In this document: positions 20,593-28,804 of the stretch, piece by piece
Layout of the letters: the number at the start of each line of letters is the position of its first letter
Position numbering within the stretch: the first letter of the stretch is position 1
DNA from: Azospirillum agricola
GTDB taxonomy: Bacteria > Pseudomonadota > Alphaproteobacteria > Azospirillales > Azospirillaceae
Assembly: GCF_017876095.1 (NCBI RefSeq)
Contig: NZ_JAGINM010000002.1
Coordinates: 186,001 to 250,000, forward strand
Direction of reading: 5' to 3'
DNA length: 64,000 bases
Notes under the pieces: model-generated
The model's database searches: none
Told to the model about the DNA's origin: nothing
Seen by the model: only the letters and a program-made list of their open reading frames with translations
Made by a program: the position numbers and the translations under genes

Positions 20593-20827
20593 CCTGACCA
20601 GACCCTGGAGATTCGATCCTGTTCGATCCTGAAACCGCGCCAACACCGGAAACCGTCGCGCGGCACGCCGCAAGCTGCTTGTTTAACGCCGTTAAGAGCG
20701 CTTGGAAACCGTTTGCGCGCTGTGGCCGCTTGTACTATTTTTTGCCCGCCGGGGGAACGGATTCCTTGCGGCTTCTCGTTCCCGCGGCATCCAATCCAAC
20801 GCCCAATTCTTTCCGGAATCCCCGACG

Positions 20828-22501
20828 GTGTCGATCGATCGCACGGAACTTGAACGGCTCCTTGCCGATCGCCCCACCGGCAACCGCAGCGCCATGCAGG
20901 CGGTACGCGAAAGCTATGCCGACATCGGGCTGATGCGCGAACGCGGCCTGTCCTGGGCCGAAATCTCCGAACTGCTGGCCAGGCTGGGCGTGACCGCCCG
21001 CGACAACCAGCCGATCTCGGCGGTGACGCTGCGCTCCGCCTTCTTCCTGGTCGGCAACGAGGGGCGCGGCGACGAATCGGCGGAGGATGCCTCCGCGACC
21101 CCGCCGGAAACGCTGGCCGCCGTGCATCAGGCGGCGCTGGAGGCCCGGCGCCCGCCGGCCGCCGCCGATGGCCCCACCGAACCTCCCACGCGTCCGCCCC
21201 CCCAGCCGCGACGCAGCGACGCGGCCGGCGGCCTGGAAACGGGCGCGGAGGAGGCGCGGAGCGAATCGGCGGACAACGCCCCACCGAGCGACGGGATTCC
21301 GGTGGACGAAATCCACACGGACCAAATCCACACGGACCAAATCCCGGCGGACCAAATCCCCGACAGCGAAGCGACGGCCCCGGAGACAGGGATCGCCGCC
21401 GCGGCGCCCCCGCCGGCGGAGGACCCCGCCGCGGCCCCTCCCGAGCCGGAACCCGCCCCCACGGAACCGCCCGTTCCGGAGCCCCAGGCTCCGGCAACTC
21501 CGGCGGCTCCGGTCGACGCACCGCTCCCCGACGCACCGAACCCCGGACCGGACCATCCCGAACCGGCGCATTGGGACATGGGCTTGCCGGAACCGGCGGC
21601 CGTGCCCCCCCTGCCCGCGGCTCCGCCGCCCACGGCATCGCACGTCACCCGCTCACCCCTCTCTCACGACGAAACAACGAACGTTTTTTGGAAAGGCGAT
21701 CGCATGCTGGGCACGATCTTCGTCCTCAATGACCGCGGCGGCGTCGGCAAGACGCTGCTGTCCCATCACCTGATGGCGACCGCCATGCTGGAAGGCCTGC
21801 AACTGAAGGTCGTCGAGTACGAGGTGAACGAGCGTCTCGCCCGCCTGTTCGGTCCGGAGGTGGTCGAACACCGCCGCATCACCCAGGACTTCATGAACAT
21901 GATGGGCTCGGGCGACGGCTTCTACGAGTTCTGGGATCTGATCGGGCCGGAGTTGCAGCGCGGCGGCCGCCTGTACGACTTCGGCGGCAACATCTCGCAG
22001 TGGTTCTTCAACTGGGCCGAGGTGTCGGGCTTCGACTATTACGTCGGCGATGGCGAACGGCTGACCTTCATGGTGCCGGTCACGGTCGATCTCGCCTCGC
22101 TGTCCACCGGCATGGCGACGCTGGAGCGGGTGGCGGCCATCGCGCCGAAGGCCAAGCGCGTGCTGGTCGAGAACGGCTCCTCCGGCCCCTTCAGCCAGTT
22201 GGAGGACAGCCAGTACGCCCGCCGCAAGGCCGAGATGGTCGAGCGCGAGGGCGTCCACGTCATCGCGATGCCCCCCTGCACCGCCCCGGCCTGGGCGCGG
22301 CTGACCGGCCACCGGCTGGATCAGGTCGCCACCATGACCCGCGAGGATCTGGTGAAGCTGGGCATGACGCCGCCGGTCGCCTCGCGCTCGCTGATCGTCA
22401 TCCACGAGTGGCTGCGCAACATGCGTCTGGCGCTGTCGCCCTACCTGCACGACGCCTTCCGCCAGACCGGCAACGCCCCGGCCAAGGCCGGCGCCCGCTG
22501 A
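20828..22501 (+). CDS. ParA/TraL-like ATPase with helix-turn-helix-like and proline-rich front end
   Basis: 558 residues from a GTG start. Residues 1-75 look like a DNA-binding or mobilisation-type helical domain (MRERGLSWAEISELLARLGV, then VTLRSAFF). Residues 90-285 are Pro/Ala-rich and contain four DQIHT-type pentapeptides. Residues 293-558 are a P-loop ATPase: FVLNDRGGVGKTLLS at about 299-312 and YDFGGNIS near 385. In the deviant Walker A of ParA/MinD the first position is Lys (KGG); here it is Arg (RGG). Conjugation protein TraL is the closest fold I can suggest. An internal ATG at 21704 with GGAAAGG upstream could also start the ATPase alone (265 residues). Confidence 0.7.
   Translation: MSIDRTELERLLADRPTGNRSAMQAVRESYADIGLMRERGLSWAEISELLARLGVTARDNQPISAVTLRSAFFLVGNEGRGDESAEDASATPPETLAAVHQAALEARRPPAAADGPTEPPTRPPPQPRRSDAAGGLETGAEEARSESADNAPPSDGIPVDEIHTDQIHTDQIPADQIPDSEATAPETGIAAAAPPPAEDPAAAPPEPEPAPTEPPVPEPQAPATPAAPVDAPLPDAPNPGPDHPEPAHWDMGLPEPAAVPPLPAAPPPTASHVTRSPLSHDETTNVFWKGDRMLGTIFVLNDRGGVGKTLLSHHLMATAMLEGLQLKVVEYEVNERLARLFGPEVVEHRRITQDFMNMMGSGDGFYEFWDLIGPELQRGGRLYDFGGNISQWFFNWAEVSGFDYYVGDGERLTFMVPVTVDLASLSTGMATLERVAAIAPKAKRVLVENGSSGPFSQLEDSQYARRKAEMVEREGVHVIAMPPCTAPAWARLTGHRLDQVATMTREDLVKLGMTPPVASRSLIVIHEWLRNMRLALSPYLHDAFRQTGNAPAKAGAR
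21305..21364 (+). repeat. Four 15-base tandem repeats inside the ATPase gene
   Basis: Four in-frame units of 15 bases encode DEIHT, DQIHT, DQIPA and DQIPD. The core GACCAAATCC is kept in units two to four. The units fall in the proline-rich linker between the two domains of the ATPase, so copy-number changes would alter linker length without breaking the frame. Confidence 0.8.
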
Positions 22502-22508
22502 GCCCCTT

Positions 22509-22545
22509 CCCTTCCCCGGCCACGCCCGGCCGGGGAAGGGTCTTT
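22509..22545 (+). terminator. Strong hairpin terminator after the ATPase gene
   Basis: CCCTTCCCCGGCC pairs perfectly with GGCCGGGGAAGGG over 13 bases with a six-base loop, followed by TCTTT. It lies eight bases after the ATPase stop and before the stop of the convergent coiled-coil gene, so it probably ends transcripts from both sides. Confidence 0.75.
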
Positions 22546-22575
22546 CGGACGGAGCGCGAAAGCGCGGAGCGGGAC

Positions 22576-23130
22576 CTAGGCCGCGCCGCGCGCCGCGCCC
22601 GCCGAATACAAGTCGCCCTTCACGGGCGCCACCGTCTTCACCTGATAACCCGGCCGGGCGCTGAAGCGGCGGTTGGCGCGTTCGGCGGCTTCGCGCTCCG
22701 AGTCCGCCCACACCAGATACTCGCGCCCGCGCGCCCAATCGAGCGCCAGCGGGTGCGCGGCGTCGATCTCGCCGATCTGCTGGTTCACCACCGTAACCAG
22801 CCACTCCTTGTCGTTGGGGTTGCGACGGTCGGTCAGGATCAGGATCTGCGGGCGCCGCCTGGCCTGGGCTTCCGACAGGCGGCGCTGGACCTCCGACTGC
22901 TCCTTGCGCAGACCGACCACGTCGCGCATCAGCTCCTCCATCTCGGCGTGCAGCTTCTCCTCCTCGCGGTGGAGGCGCCGGATGTTGCCCTCGAGCGTGT
23001 CGAGCTTGCTCCGCGCACCCCGCACCCGGTTGCGGGTCTGCGACACCCGCGCCTCCACCGTCAGCAGCACGTTGCCGAGCCACGCCCCGATGGCGACGAT
23101 GGCGAGGACGATGATGAAGTTGAGCATCAT
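22576..23130 (-). CDS. Membrane-anchored coiled-coil protein A, unknown
   Basis: 184 residues. One N-terminal membrane helix (about 3-24, LNFIIVLAIVAIGAWLGNVLL), a long coiled coil (about 28-95), then a globular end with ILILTDRRNPNDKEWLVTVVN and YLVWADSEREAAERANRRF. No catalytic motif is recognised. Its ATG overlaps the stop of the upstream gene (TGATG), so the two are surely translated together. It is convergent with the ATPase gene. The build (anchor, coiled coil, small domain) suits a scaffold or envelope-linked partner; this is inference. Confidence 0.7.
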   Translation of the reverse strand: MMLNFIIVLAIVAIGAWLGNVLLTVEARVSQTRNRVRGARSKLDTLEGNIRRLHREEEKLHAEMEELMRDVVGLRKEQSEVQRRLSEAQARRRPQILILTDRRNPNDKEWLVTVVNQQIGEIDAAHPLALDWARGREYLVWADSEREAAERANRRFSARPGYQVKTVAPVKGDLYSAGAARGAA

Positions 23131-23708
23131 CAGACGGCATCCACCTTCGGCGGCAGCGCCGGCTTCTTCGGCGCGCCCTTGCCGGCGCGCTGGAAGGACG
23201 TCTCGAAGCCCATCTTGAAGGGAAAGGCCACGTCCACCATCTGCCGCGCCTCCTCCTGGCTGGCCGCCCAGATCTCGGCGACGTTGGCGCAGCGCCAGAT
23301 CGGGTTGACCTGCGCCCGGTCCCCGTTGAGCCGGGCGGCGGCCGACGCCTTCTCCTGGCTGACGCTGGCGACGAACTTGGTCAGTCCGGCCTGCGGGTCG
23401 CCGACCTCGTGGACGAACAGCGGCGGCTGCTCGGCCAGCTCCCGGATCTGCTTCTCCGCCTTGCGGATGTCGGCCTCCAGCCGGTGCTTGTCGGACGCCT
23501 GCCCGTTGCGGCGCTGGACCAGCCCGTTCACCCGGTCCTGGAGGTCGTGCGACTCGGCATGGAGGACGTAGATGCGGTTCTCCAGCTGGTCGAAGCCGGA
23601 GCTTTTCTCCAGGATGCCCGGCAGGAAATCCTTCAGCATCATGGCCACGGGGATCGCGGCCAGCATGATGACGACGATGGCGATCAGGAACAGCGTCGTG
23701 TTCGACAT
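23130..23708 (-). CDS. Membrane-anchored coiled-coil protein B, unknown
   Basis: 192 residues with the same build as its downstream neighbour: an N-terminal membrane helix (about 5-25), a coiled coil (about 38-95), and a globular part with PLFVHEVGDPQAGLTKFVASVSQ and NPIWRCANVAEIWAASQEEARQMV. Both proteins share a W-x-AS/DSE-x-EA pattern near the end, suggesting an old duplication. GGACGG directly precedes the ATG. The pair probably forms a heteromeric membrane complex. I do not recognise the family. Confidence 0.7.
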   Translation of the reverse strand: MSNTTLFLIAIVVIMLAAIPVAMMLKDFLPGILEKSSGFDQLENRIYVLHAESHDLQDRVNGLVQRRNGQASDKHRLEADIRKAEKQIRELAEQPPLFVHEVGDPQAGLTKFVASVSQEKASAAARLNGDRAQVNPIWRCANVAEIWAASQEEARQMVDVAFPFKMGFETSFQRAGKGAPKKPALPPKVDAV

Positions 23709-23876
23709 CCGTCCGCCAGCACTCCCAAACCCGCGCGCTCGCGCCCTGGAGCCGGGCCAGCGCCACCCGACGGGGCGCGACCGGAACCGCATGGAAAGCA
23801 GAATCCCCGAACAATCCGGTTTCGTCAACGAAACGTGACGGAATTCGACGATCCGAATCGCAACCGCCACGGGTCG

Positions 23877-24983
23877 TTACGCCAGCGCCACATCGACCAT
23901 GCGGCGGAGCCCGTCGCGCACCGGGCCGGGCCGGCGTTCGTCGGCCAGGGTGGTGAACCAGTGCGGCGGCGGGTTGCGGCCGGCGGCGCGGGTCCAGGTC
24001 AGGGCGCGCAGAACCGCCTCGGCCTCCGGCGTCGGGTCCGTCACCGGGTCGATGCCGTTCAGAATCGCCCAGATCCCGGCCCAGCAGCGCCCGACCGACC
24101 ACGGGTTGTAACCGCCGCCGCCGACCACGAGGATCCTGGGCGCCAGCGGCAGCAGCGCCGCCACCGAGTCCCACAGCGCGCGGTTGGACAGCTCCAGCCG
24201 GCTCAGCGGATCCTCGGCCAGAGCGTCGGCGCCGGTCTGGATGACGAGAATCTCCGGCCGGAAGGCGCGGCCCAGCGGTAGGATGGCCTTCTCCATCAGG
24301 TACGCCATCTCGCTGTCGTTGAAGCCGGGCGGCACCGGCAGGTTGCGGGCCTGGACGGCGTGGCGATCCTCCGCCCTTCCCGTGCGGGGCCAGCGGCCCT
24401 CCTCGTGGACCGAGACGGTCAGCACCCGCCCATCCTCCGCGAACGCCTCCTCGACCCCGTCGCCGTGGTGGGCGTCGAGATCGACGTACAGCACCCGCCG
24501 CACCCCCTGGTCGAGCAGTTCCAGGATGCCCAGCACCGGCGCGTTGAAGTAGCAGAAGCCGCTGGCCCGTCCGGCCCGCGCGTGGTGGGTGCCGCTGGCC
24601 GGGGCGTAGACGATGCCGGACGGACGCTCCAGCAGCAGCCGCGCCGCCTGGATCGCCGAACCGGCGCTGGTCGCCGGGCGCCGGTACATCTCGGGGAAGA
24701 CCGGATTCTCCAGCTTGCCGAGGTTGTGGCGGGCGGCGGTCTCCGCATCGACCCGCTGCTCCGCCTCGGCGCGGCGCAGGGCGGCGATGTAGTCGGGCGT
24801 ATGGAACCGGGCAAGCTCGCGCTCCGTCGCCACATGGGTGTCGAGATACCGCGCCTCGGGAAGCCAGCCCATGGCGCGGCTGAGGTCGATCACGGTCGAG
24901 ACGCGCGGAATCGCCAGCGGGTGCTTCGGCCCGTAGGTCGAGCCGCGGTAAATCTCGCCGCCGATGAACAGGGGAACAGGCAA
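23877..24983 (-). CDS. Histone deacetylase family hydrolase (AcuC-like)
   Basis: 368 residues. Zinc-enzyme features of the class are present: GTHHAR near 137-142 (catalytic His pair), DLDAHHGDGVEEAF near 174-187 (zinc Asp and His), QTGADALAEDPLSR near 257 (second zinc Asp) and GGGGYNPWSVGR near 299 with the transition-state tyrosine. Bacterial relatives remove acetyl groups from proteins such as acetyl-CoA synthetase, or from polyamines; the substrate here is open. It is divergent from the TPP-riboswitch transporter operon. Confidence 0.92.
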   Translation of the reverse strand: MPVPLFIGGEIYRGSTYGPKHPLAIPRVSTVIDLSRAMGWLPEARYLDTHVATERELARFHTPDYIAALRRAEAEQRVDAETAARHNLGKLENPVFPEMYRRPATSAGSAIQAARLLLERPSGIVYAPASGTHHARAGRASGFCYFNAPVLGILELLDQGVRRVLYVDLDAHHGDGVEEAFAEDGRVLTVSVHEEGRWPRTGRAEDRHAVQARNLPVPPGFNDSEMAYLMEKAILPLGRAFRPEILVIQTGADALAEDPLSRLELSNRALWDSVAALLPLAPRILVVGGGGYNPWSVGRCWAGIWAILNGIDPVTDPTPEAEAVLRALTWTRAAGRNPPPHWFTTLADERRPGPVRDGLRRMVDVALA

Positions 24984-25147
24984 GGGATGATCCGGTCTGG
25001 CCGCGGCGCGAGCGGGACGCCGCCGTCGATGACGTGGCGCGGCCGGAACCTCCGGTCAAGGGCCGGCGCCATGCGCGTTTCCGCAAGGCGGGATGGCGCC
25101 ACCGCCCCCTTGCGGCGCCCGCCGCCGCCCGCCTATAGTCGGCGCCT

Positions 25148-25241
25148 TCACTGGGGGGAGCCGATGGTCGGCTGAGAGGTCCCGAGGCGTGGGACGACCC
25201 CTGGAACCTGATCCGGTTCACACCGGCGTAGGGATCAGTGA
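25148..25241 (+). ncRNA. TPP riboswitch (THI element)
   Basis: The aptamer is complete: TCACTG (25148) pairs with CAGTGA (25241) as P1; CTGAGA at 25172 is the pyrimidine-sensing core; AACCTGATCCGGTT and CGTAGGGA form the pyrophosphate-binding half. It directly precedes the transporter operon, so thiamine pyrophosphate should turn that operon off. P1 ends only three bases before the ATG, so the ribosome site lies within the aptamer and control is probably at translation initiation. Confidence 0.95.
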
Positions 25242-25244
25242 GTC

Positions 25245-26024
25245 ATGACCGACGTCCTTCTCCGTTCCGGCGCCCGGCCGGTCCCTCCCCCCGTCGCGGC
25301 CCTGCCCGTCACGGTGTCGTCGGCGCGGCTGACCTATGGCGGGACGGTGCTGTTCTCCGACCTGACCCTGACGCTGGAAGCCGGGCGGACGACCTGCCTG
25401 CTGGGGCCGAGCGGCGTCGGCAAGACCACGCTGCTGCGCGTGCTGGCCGGGCTGGCCGATCCCGAGCCGCCGACCCGCGTGGAAGCCGGCGACGGCCGGC
25501 CGTTGGGCGGGCGCATCGCCTACATGGCCCAGCAGGATCTGCTGCTGCCCTGGCTGTCCGTGCTCGACAACGCGCTGCTCGGCGACCGGCTGCGGCGGCG
25601 GAAGCCGGACGCGGACCGGGTGGAGCGCGCCATCGCCCTGCTCGCCCGCGTCGGGCTGGCCGGGCGCGAGCGCGACCGTCCGGCGTCGCTGTCCGGCGGG
25701 CAGCGGCAGCGGGTGGCGCTGGCCCGCACGCTGATGGAGGACAAGCCGCTGGTCCTGATGGACGAGCCCTTCTCGGCGCTCGACGCGCTGACCCGGCTGC
25801 GGCTCCAGGAGACGGCGGCGGAGACGCTGGCCGGCCGCACCGTGCTGATGGTGACGCACGACCCGCTGGAGGCGCTGCGCATCGGCGACCGCCTGCATGT
25901 GATGACCGGGCGCCCGGCGGCCATCGGTCCGGCGCTGGAGCCGCCCGGCACCGCCCCGCGCCGGGTCGACGATCCGGCCCTGCTGGCGCTCCAGGCCGAG
26001 CTGCTGCGCAGGTTGGCGGCATGA
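25245..26024 (+). CDS. thiZ: Thiamine-precursor ABC transporter, ATP-binding protein
   Basis: 259 residues with all ABC ATPase motifs: Walker A GPSGVGKTT near 64-72, Q-loop MAQQDLLLPW near 99, signature LSGGQRQR near 149, Walker B LVLMDEPF near 169, and the switch histidine in VTHDPLEAL. The riboswitch and the following NMT1/THI5-like binding protein point to uptake of hydroxymethylpyrimidine or a related thiamine precursor (ThiXYZ type). The N-terminal 20 residues are a Pro-rich extension. Eleven bases separate it from the permease gene. Confidence 0.9.
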   Translation: MTDVLLRSGARPVPPPVAALPVTVSSARLTYGGTVLFSDLTLTLEAGRTTCLLGPSGVGKTTLLRVLAGLADPEPPTRVEAGDGRPLGGRIAYMAQQDLLLPWLSVLDNALLGDRLRRRKPDADRVERAIALLARVGLAGRERDRPASLSGGQRQRVALARTLMEDKPLVLMDEPFSALDALTRLRLQETAAETLAGRTVLMVTHDPLEALRIGDRLHVMTGRPAAIGPALEPPGTAPRRVDDPALLALQAELLRRLAA

Positions 26025-26034
26025 GGGGGCCGGC

Positions 26035-26802
26035 ATGAGGGGGCTGGCGCGCGGCGCCGTCACCCTGGCCGTGCTGCTGGGGGCGTGGCAGGGGCTGGTC
26101 TGGCTGACCGGCCTGCCGCGCTACCTGCTGCCGGGTCCGCTGGCCGTCGCCGAGGCGATGCAGCGGCAGGCGCCGCTGCTCCTCCAGCACGGGCTGACGA
26201 CGCTGACCGAGATTCTGCTGGGCCTGGTCGGCGGGGTGGTGCTGGGGAGCCTCAGCGCCCTGACGCTCGCCCGCTTCCGCGCGGCGCAGCGCTGGCTGAT
26301 GCCGCTGCTGGTGGTCAGCCAGGCCATTCCGGTCTTCGCGCTGGCGCCGCTGCTGGTGCTGTGGCTCGGCTACGGCATGGCCTCGAAGATCGCCATGGCG
26401 GTGCTGATCATCTATTTCCCGGTCACGACCGCCCTGTTCGACGGGCTGCGCCGCACCGATCCCGGCTGGCTCGACCTCGCCCGCACCATGGGGGCCACGC
26501 CGGCCGCGACGCTGTGGGCCATCCGCCTGCCGGCGGCCCTGCCCGCCTTCTGGTCGGGGGTGCGGGTCGCCGCCGCCGTGGCGCCCATCGGGGCGGTGAT
26601 CGGCGAATGGGTCGGCTCCTCCTCCGGCCTCGGCTACCTGATGCTGCACGCCAACGCGCGCATGCAGATCGACCTGCTGTTCGCCGCCGTGCTGGTGCTC
26701 GGCCTGTTCGCGGTGGCGCTCTACGCCGCCGTGAACGCGCTGGCCCGGCGCGCGCTGCCCTGGCAATCCGACACGCAACCGGCGGGCGGCCTCAACGGAT
26801 AG
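26035..26802 (+). CDS. thiX: Thiamine-precursor ABC transporter, permease
   Basis: 255 residues, about six membrane helices. The EAA loop that contacts the ATPase is visible as TMGATPAATLWAIRLPAALPAFWSG split over about 152-175. The type matches the SsuC/TauC-like permeases that pair with NMT1-type binding proteins. It lies between the ATPase and binding-protein genes under the same riboswitch. The short repeat ATGAGGGGGC occurs twice at its start (26021 and 26035 regions), so an alternative start a few codons away is possible. Confidence 0.9.
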   Translation: MRGLARGAVTLAVLLGAWQGLVWLTGLPRYLLPGPLAVAEAMQRQAPLLLQHGLTTLTEILLGLVGGVVLGSLSALTLARFRAAQRWLMPLLVVSQAIPVFALAPLLVLWLGYGMASKIAMAVLIIYFPVTTALFDGLRRTDPGWLDLARTMGATPAATLWAIRLPAALPAFWSGVRVAAAVAPIGAVIGEWVGSSSGLGYLMLHANARMQIDLLFAAVLVLGLFAVALYAAVNALARRALPWQSDTQPAGGLNG

Positions 26803-26834
26803 ACGGCCCGCTCCATGGACAAGAGGAAATCGGG

Positions 26835-27788
26835 ATGAAGCGCATGTTCGCCGTGGCGGCCGTCGCCGCCGGCTTGATGACGGCCCTGCCGGCCGTGGCC
26901 CAGGAAAAGGCGGGCGACAAGCTGTCCGTCATGCTGGACTGGTTCGTCAACCCGGACCACGCCCCGCTGGTGGTGGCGCAGGAGAAGGGCTTCTTCAAGG
27001 AGGCCGGGCTCGACGTGACGCTGACCGCGCCCGCCGACCCCAACGACCCGCCCAAGCTGGTGGCCGCCGGGGGCACCGACCTCGCCATCTCCTACCAGCC
27101 GCAGCTCATCCTCCACGTCGCCGAGGGGCTGCCGCTGGTGCGCGTCGGCACGCTGGTGTCGACGCCGCTGAATTCGGTCGTCGTGCTGCGCGACGGGCCG
27201 GTGAAGACGATTCCGGACCTGAAGGGCCGCAAGATCGGCTTCTCCATCGCCGGCTTCGAGGACGCGCTGCTCGGCGCCATGCTGGAGAAGCACGGGCTGG
27301 GCCTGAAGGATGTCACGCTGGTGAACGTGAACTTCTCGCTGTCGCCGTCGCTGCTGTCGGGGCAGGTCGACGCCGTGGTCGGCGCCTTCCGGAACTTCGA
27401 GCTGAACCAGATGGAGATCGAGAAGCATCCCGGCCGCGCCTTCTTCCCCGAGGAGGAAGGGGTGCCGCCCTACGACGAGCTGATCGTCATCGCCCACAAG
27501 GACAAGACCGGCGACGCCCGCATCAAGCGCTTCCTGGAGGCGGTCGAGCGCGCCACCCTCTACATCCTGAACCACCCGGAGGAGGCGCAGACCGCCTTCG
27601 TCAAGGACCGCCCCGAGCTGAACGACGAGCTGAACCGCCGCGCCTGGGCCGACACGCTGCCGCGCTTCTCGCACAGCCCGGCGGCCCTGGACAGTCAGCG
27701 CTACGCCCGCTTCGCCGAATTCCTCAAGGCGCGCGGCTTGATCCAGACGGTCGAGCCGGTCGAGCGCTACGCGGTGGTGGTCAAGTAA
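26835..27788 (+). CDS. thiY: Thiamine-precursor ABC transporter, substrate-binding protein
   Basis: 317 residues with a cleavable signal (MKRMFAVAAVAAGLMTALPAVAQ). The mature part is NMT1/THI5-like: LSVMLDWFVNPDHAPLVVAQEKGFF near 31, AISYQPQLILHVAEGLPLV near 92, and GFSIAGFEDALLGAML near 135. Homologues bind pyrimidine precursors of thiamine such as formylaminopyrimidine or HMP in the periplasm. GAGGAAATCGGG precedes the ATG. No thiamine biosynthesis gene is next to it, so salvage rather than synthesis is the local theme. Confidence 0.92.
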   Translation: MKRMFAVAAVAAGLMTALPAVAQEKAGDKLSVMLDWFVNPDHAPLVVAQEKGFFKEAGLDVTLTAPADPNDPPKLVAAGGTDLAISYQPQLILHVAEGLPLVRVGTLVSTPLNSVVVLRDGPVKTIPDLKGRKIGFSIAGFEDALLGAMLEKHGLGLKDVTLVNVNFSLSPSLLSGQVDAVVGAFRNFELNQMEIEKHPGRAFFPEEEGVPPYDELIVIAHKDKTGDARIKRFLEAVERATLYILNHPEEAQTAFVKDRPELNDELNRRAWADTLPRFSHSPAALDSQRYARFAEFLKARGLIQTVEPVERYAVVVK

Positions 27789-27905
27789 CGCCTTTCCCGC
27801 GCGGGTCCTGTTGCCAGAACGGCGCGCGGAGCATTACCTAGAGGGTCAATGCTCCGCCGTCCCGTCCGGACGCAGAAGGGAGCCGACCCACAGCGAGGGA
27901 AGCGC

Positions 27906-28733
27906 ATGCCGATCAAGACCATCCTCCTGCACATGGCGAACGACGACGCCCACGCCAGCCGGCTGGCGGTCGCCGCGGCGCTGGCCAAGCGCTTCTCCGC
28001 CCATGTCGAGGCTCTCTACATCGCCACCCCGGTGTCGATGCCGGCGGGGGCGACCGGCCGCGCCGCCTCCTACGGCTACATCGCCGAGGCGACCGCCATC
28101 GCCCACGAGAACGCCGAGCGCATCGAGGCCGAGGTCTCCCTCGCCCTCGACGGCGTTTCCCATCGGTGGAGCGTCGACGAGGGCGACCATGTCGAGCTGC
28201 TGGCGGAGCGCGCGACCTACGCCGACCTCGCCATCGTCGCCCAGTCCGCCGCCGAGCGGTCGGGGGAGCGGGTGCCGCTGCATGTGCCGGACCGGCTGCC
28301 GCTGGCGACCGCCTGCCCCACCCTGGTGCTGCCGCCCGACCAGCCGGCGACGGCGCCCATCGGGCGCAACGTGCTGATCGCCTGGAAGAACGGCCGCGAG
28401 GCGACCCACGCGGTGCGCAACGCTATGCCCTTCCTGGAGACGGCGGAATCGGTGACGGTCCTGACGGTCACGCCGCCGGGCCGGCGCGACGGGGACGGGC
28501 CGGCGCTGGTCGACTGGCTGGCGCGACACGGCATCGCCGCCGCCCAGCGGACCGAGACCGCCACCGGCGGCGGCGAGGTCGGCGACCGCATCCTGTCCAC
28601 CGCCGCCGATCTCGGCGCCGACCTTCTGGTGATGGGCGCCTACGGCCATTCGCGCCTGCGCGAGCTGGTGCTGGGCGGCGCCACCCGCAGCGTGCTGGCC
28701 GGCATGCCGCTGCCGACGTTGATGTCCCACTGA
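27906..28733 (+). CDS. Universal stress protein, tandem-domain
   Basis: 276 residues, two UspA-type halves. The second half keeps the ATP-binding signature G-x2-G-x9-G-(S/T) as VMGAYGHSRLRELVLGGATRSVL near 240-262; the first half (PIKTILLHM to about 140) lacks it. The ATG was chosen because GAGGGAAGC lies directly upstream; an in-frame ATG at 27849 has no such site. Its role is stress tolerance in the cytoplasm, details unknown. It ends just before a 15-pair hairpin. Confidence 0.88.
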   Translation: MPIKTILLHMANDDAHASRLAVAAALAKRFSAHVEALYIATPVSMPAGATGRAASYGYIAEATAIAHENAERIEAEVSLALDGVSHRWSVDEGDHVELLAERATYADLAIVAQSAAERSGERVPLHVPDRLPLATACPTLVLPPDQPATAPIGRNVLIAWKNGREATHAVRNAMPFLETAESVTVLTVTPPGRRDGDGPALVDWLARHGIAAAQRTETATGGGEVGDRILSTAADLGADLLVMGAYGHSRLRELVLGGATRSVLAGMPLPTLMSH

Positions 28734-28738
28734 AAACG

Positions 28739-28774
28739 CTTCGGGCGGCATGGAGTGAACCATGCCGCCCGAAG
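28739..28774. terminator. Bidirectional hairpin between convergent genes
   Basis: CTTCGGGCGGCATGG and CCATGCCGCCCGAAG form a perfect 15-pair stem with loop AGTGAA. It lies in the 71-base gap between the stops of the universal stress protein gene and the desaturase gene and fits a terminator for both. Confidence 0.8.
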
Positions 28775-28804
28775 GGATCTCGCCAACGATCGGAAGACCG
28801 GCCG

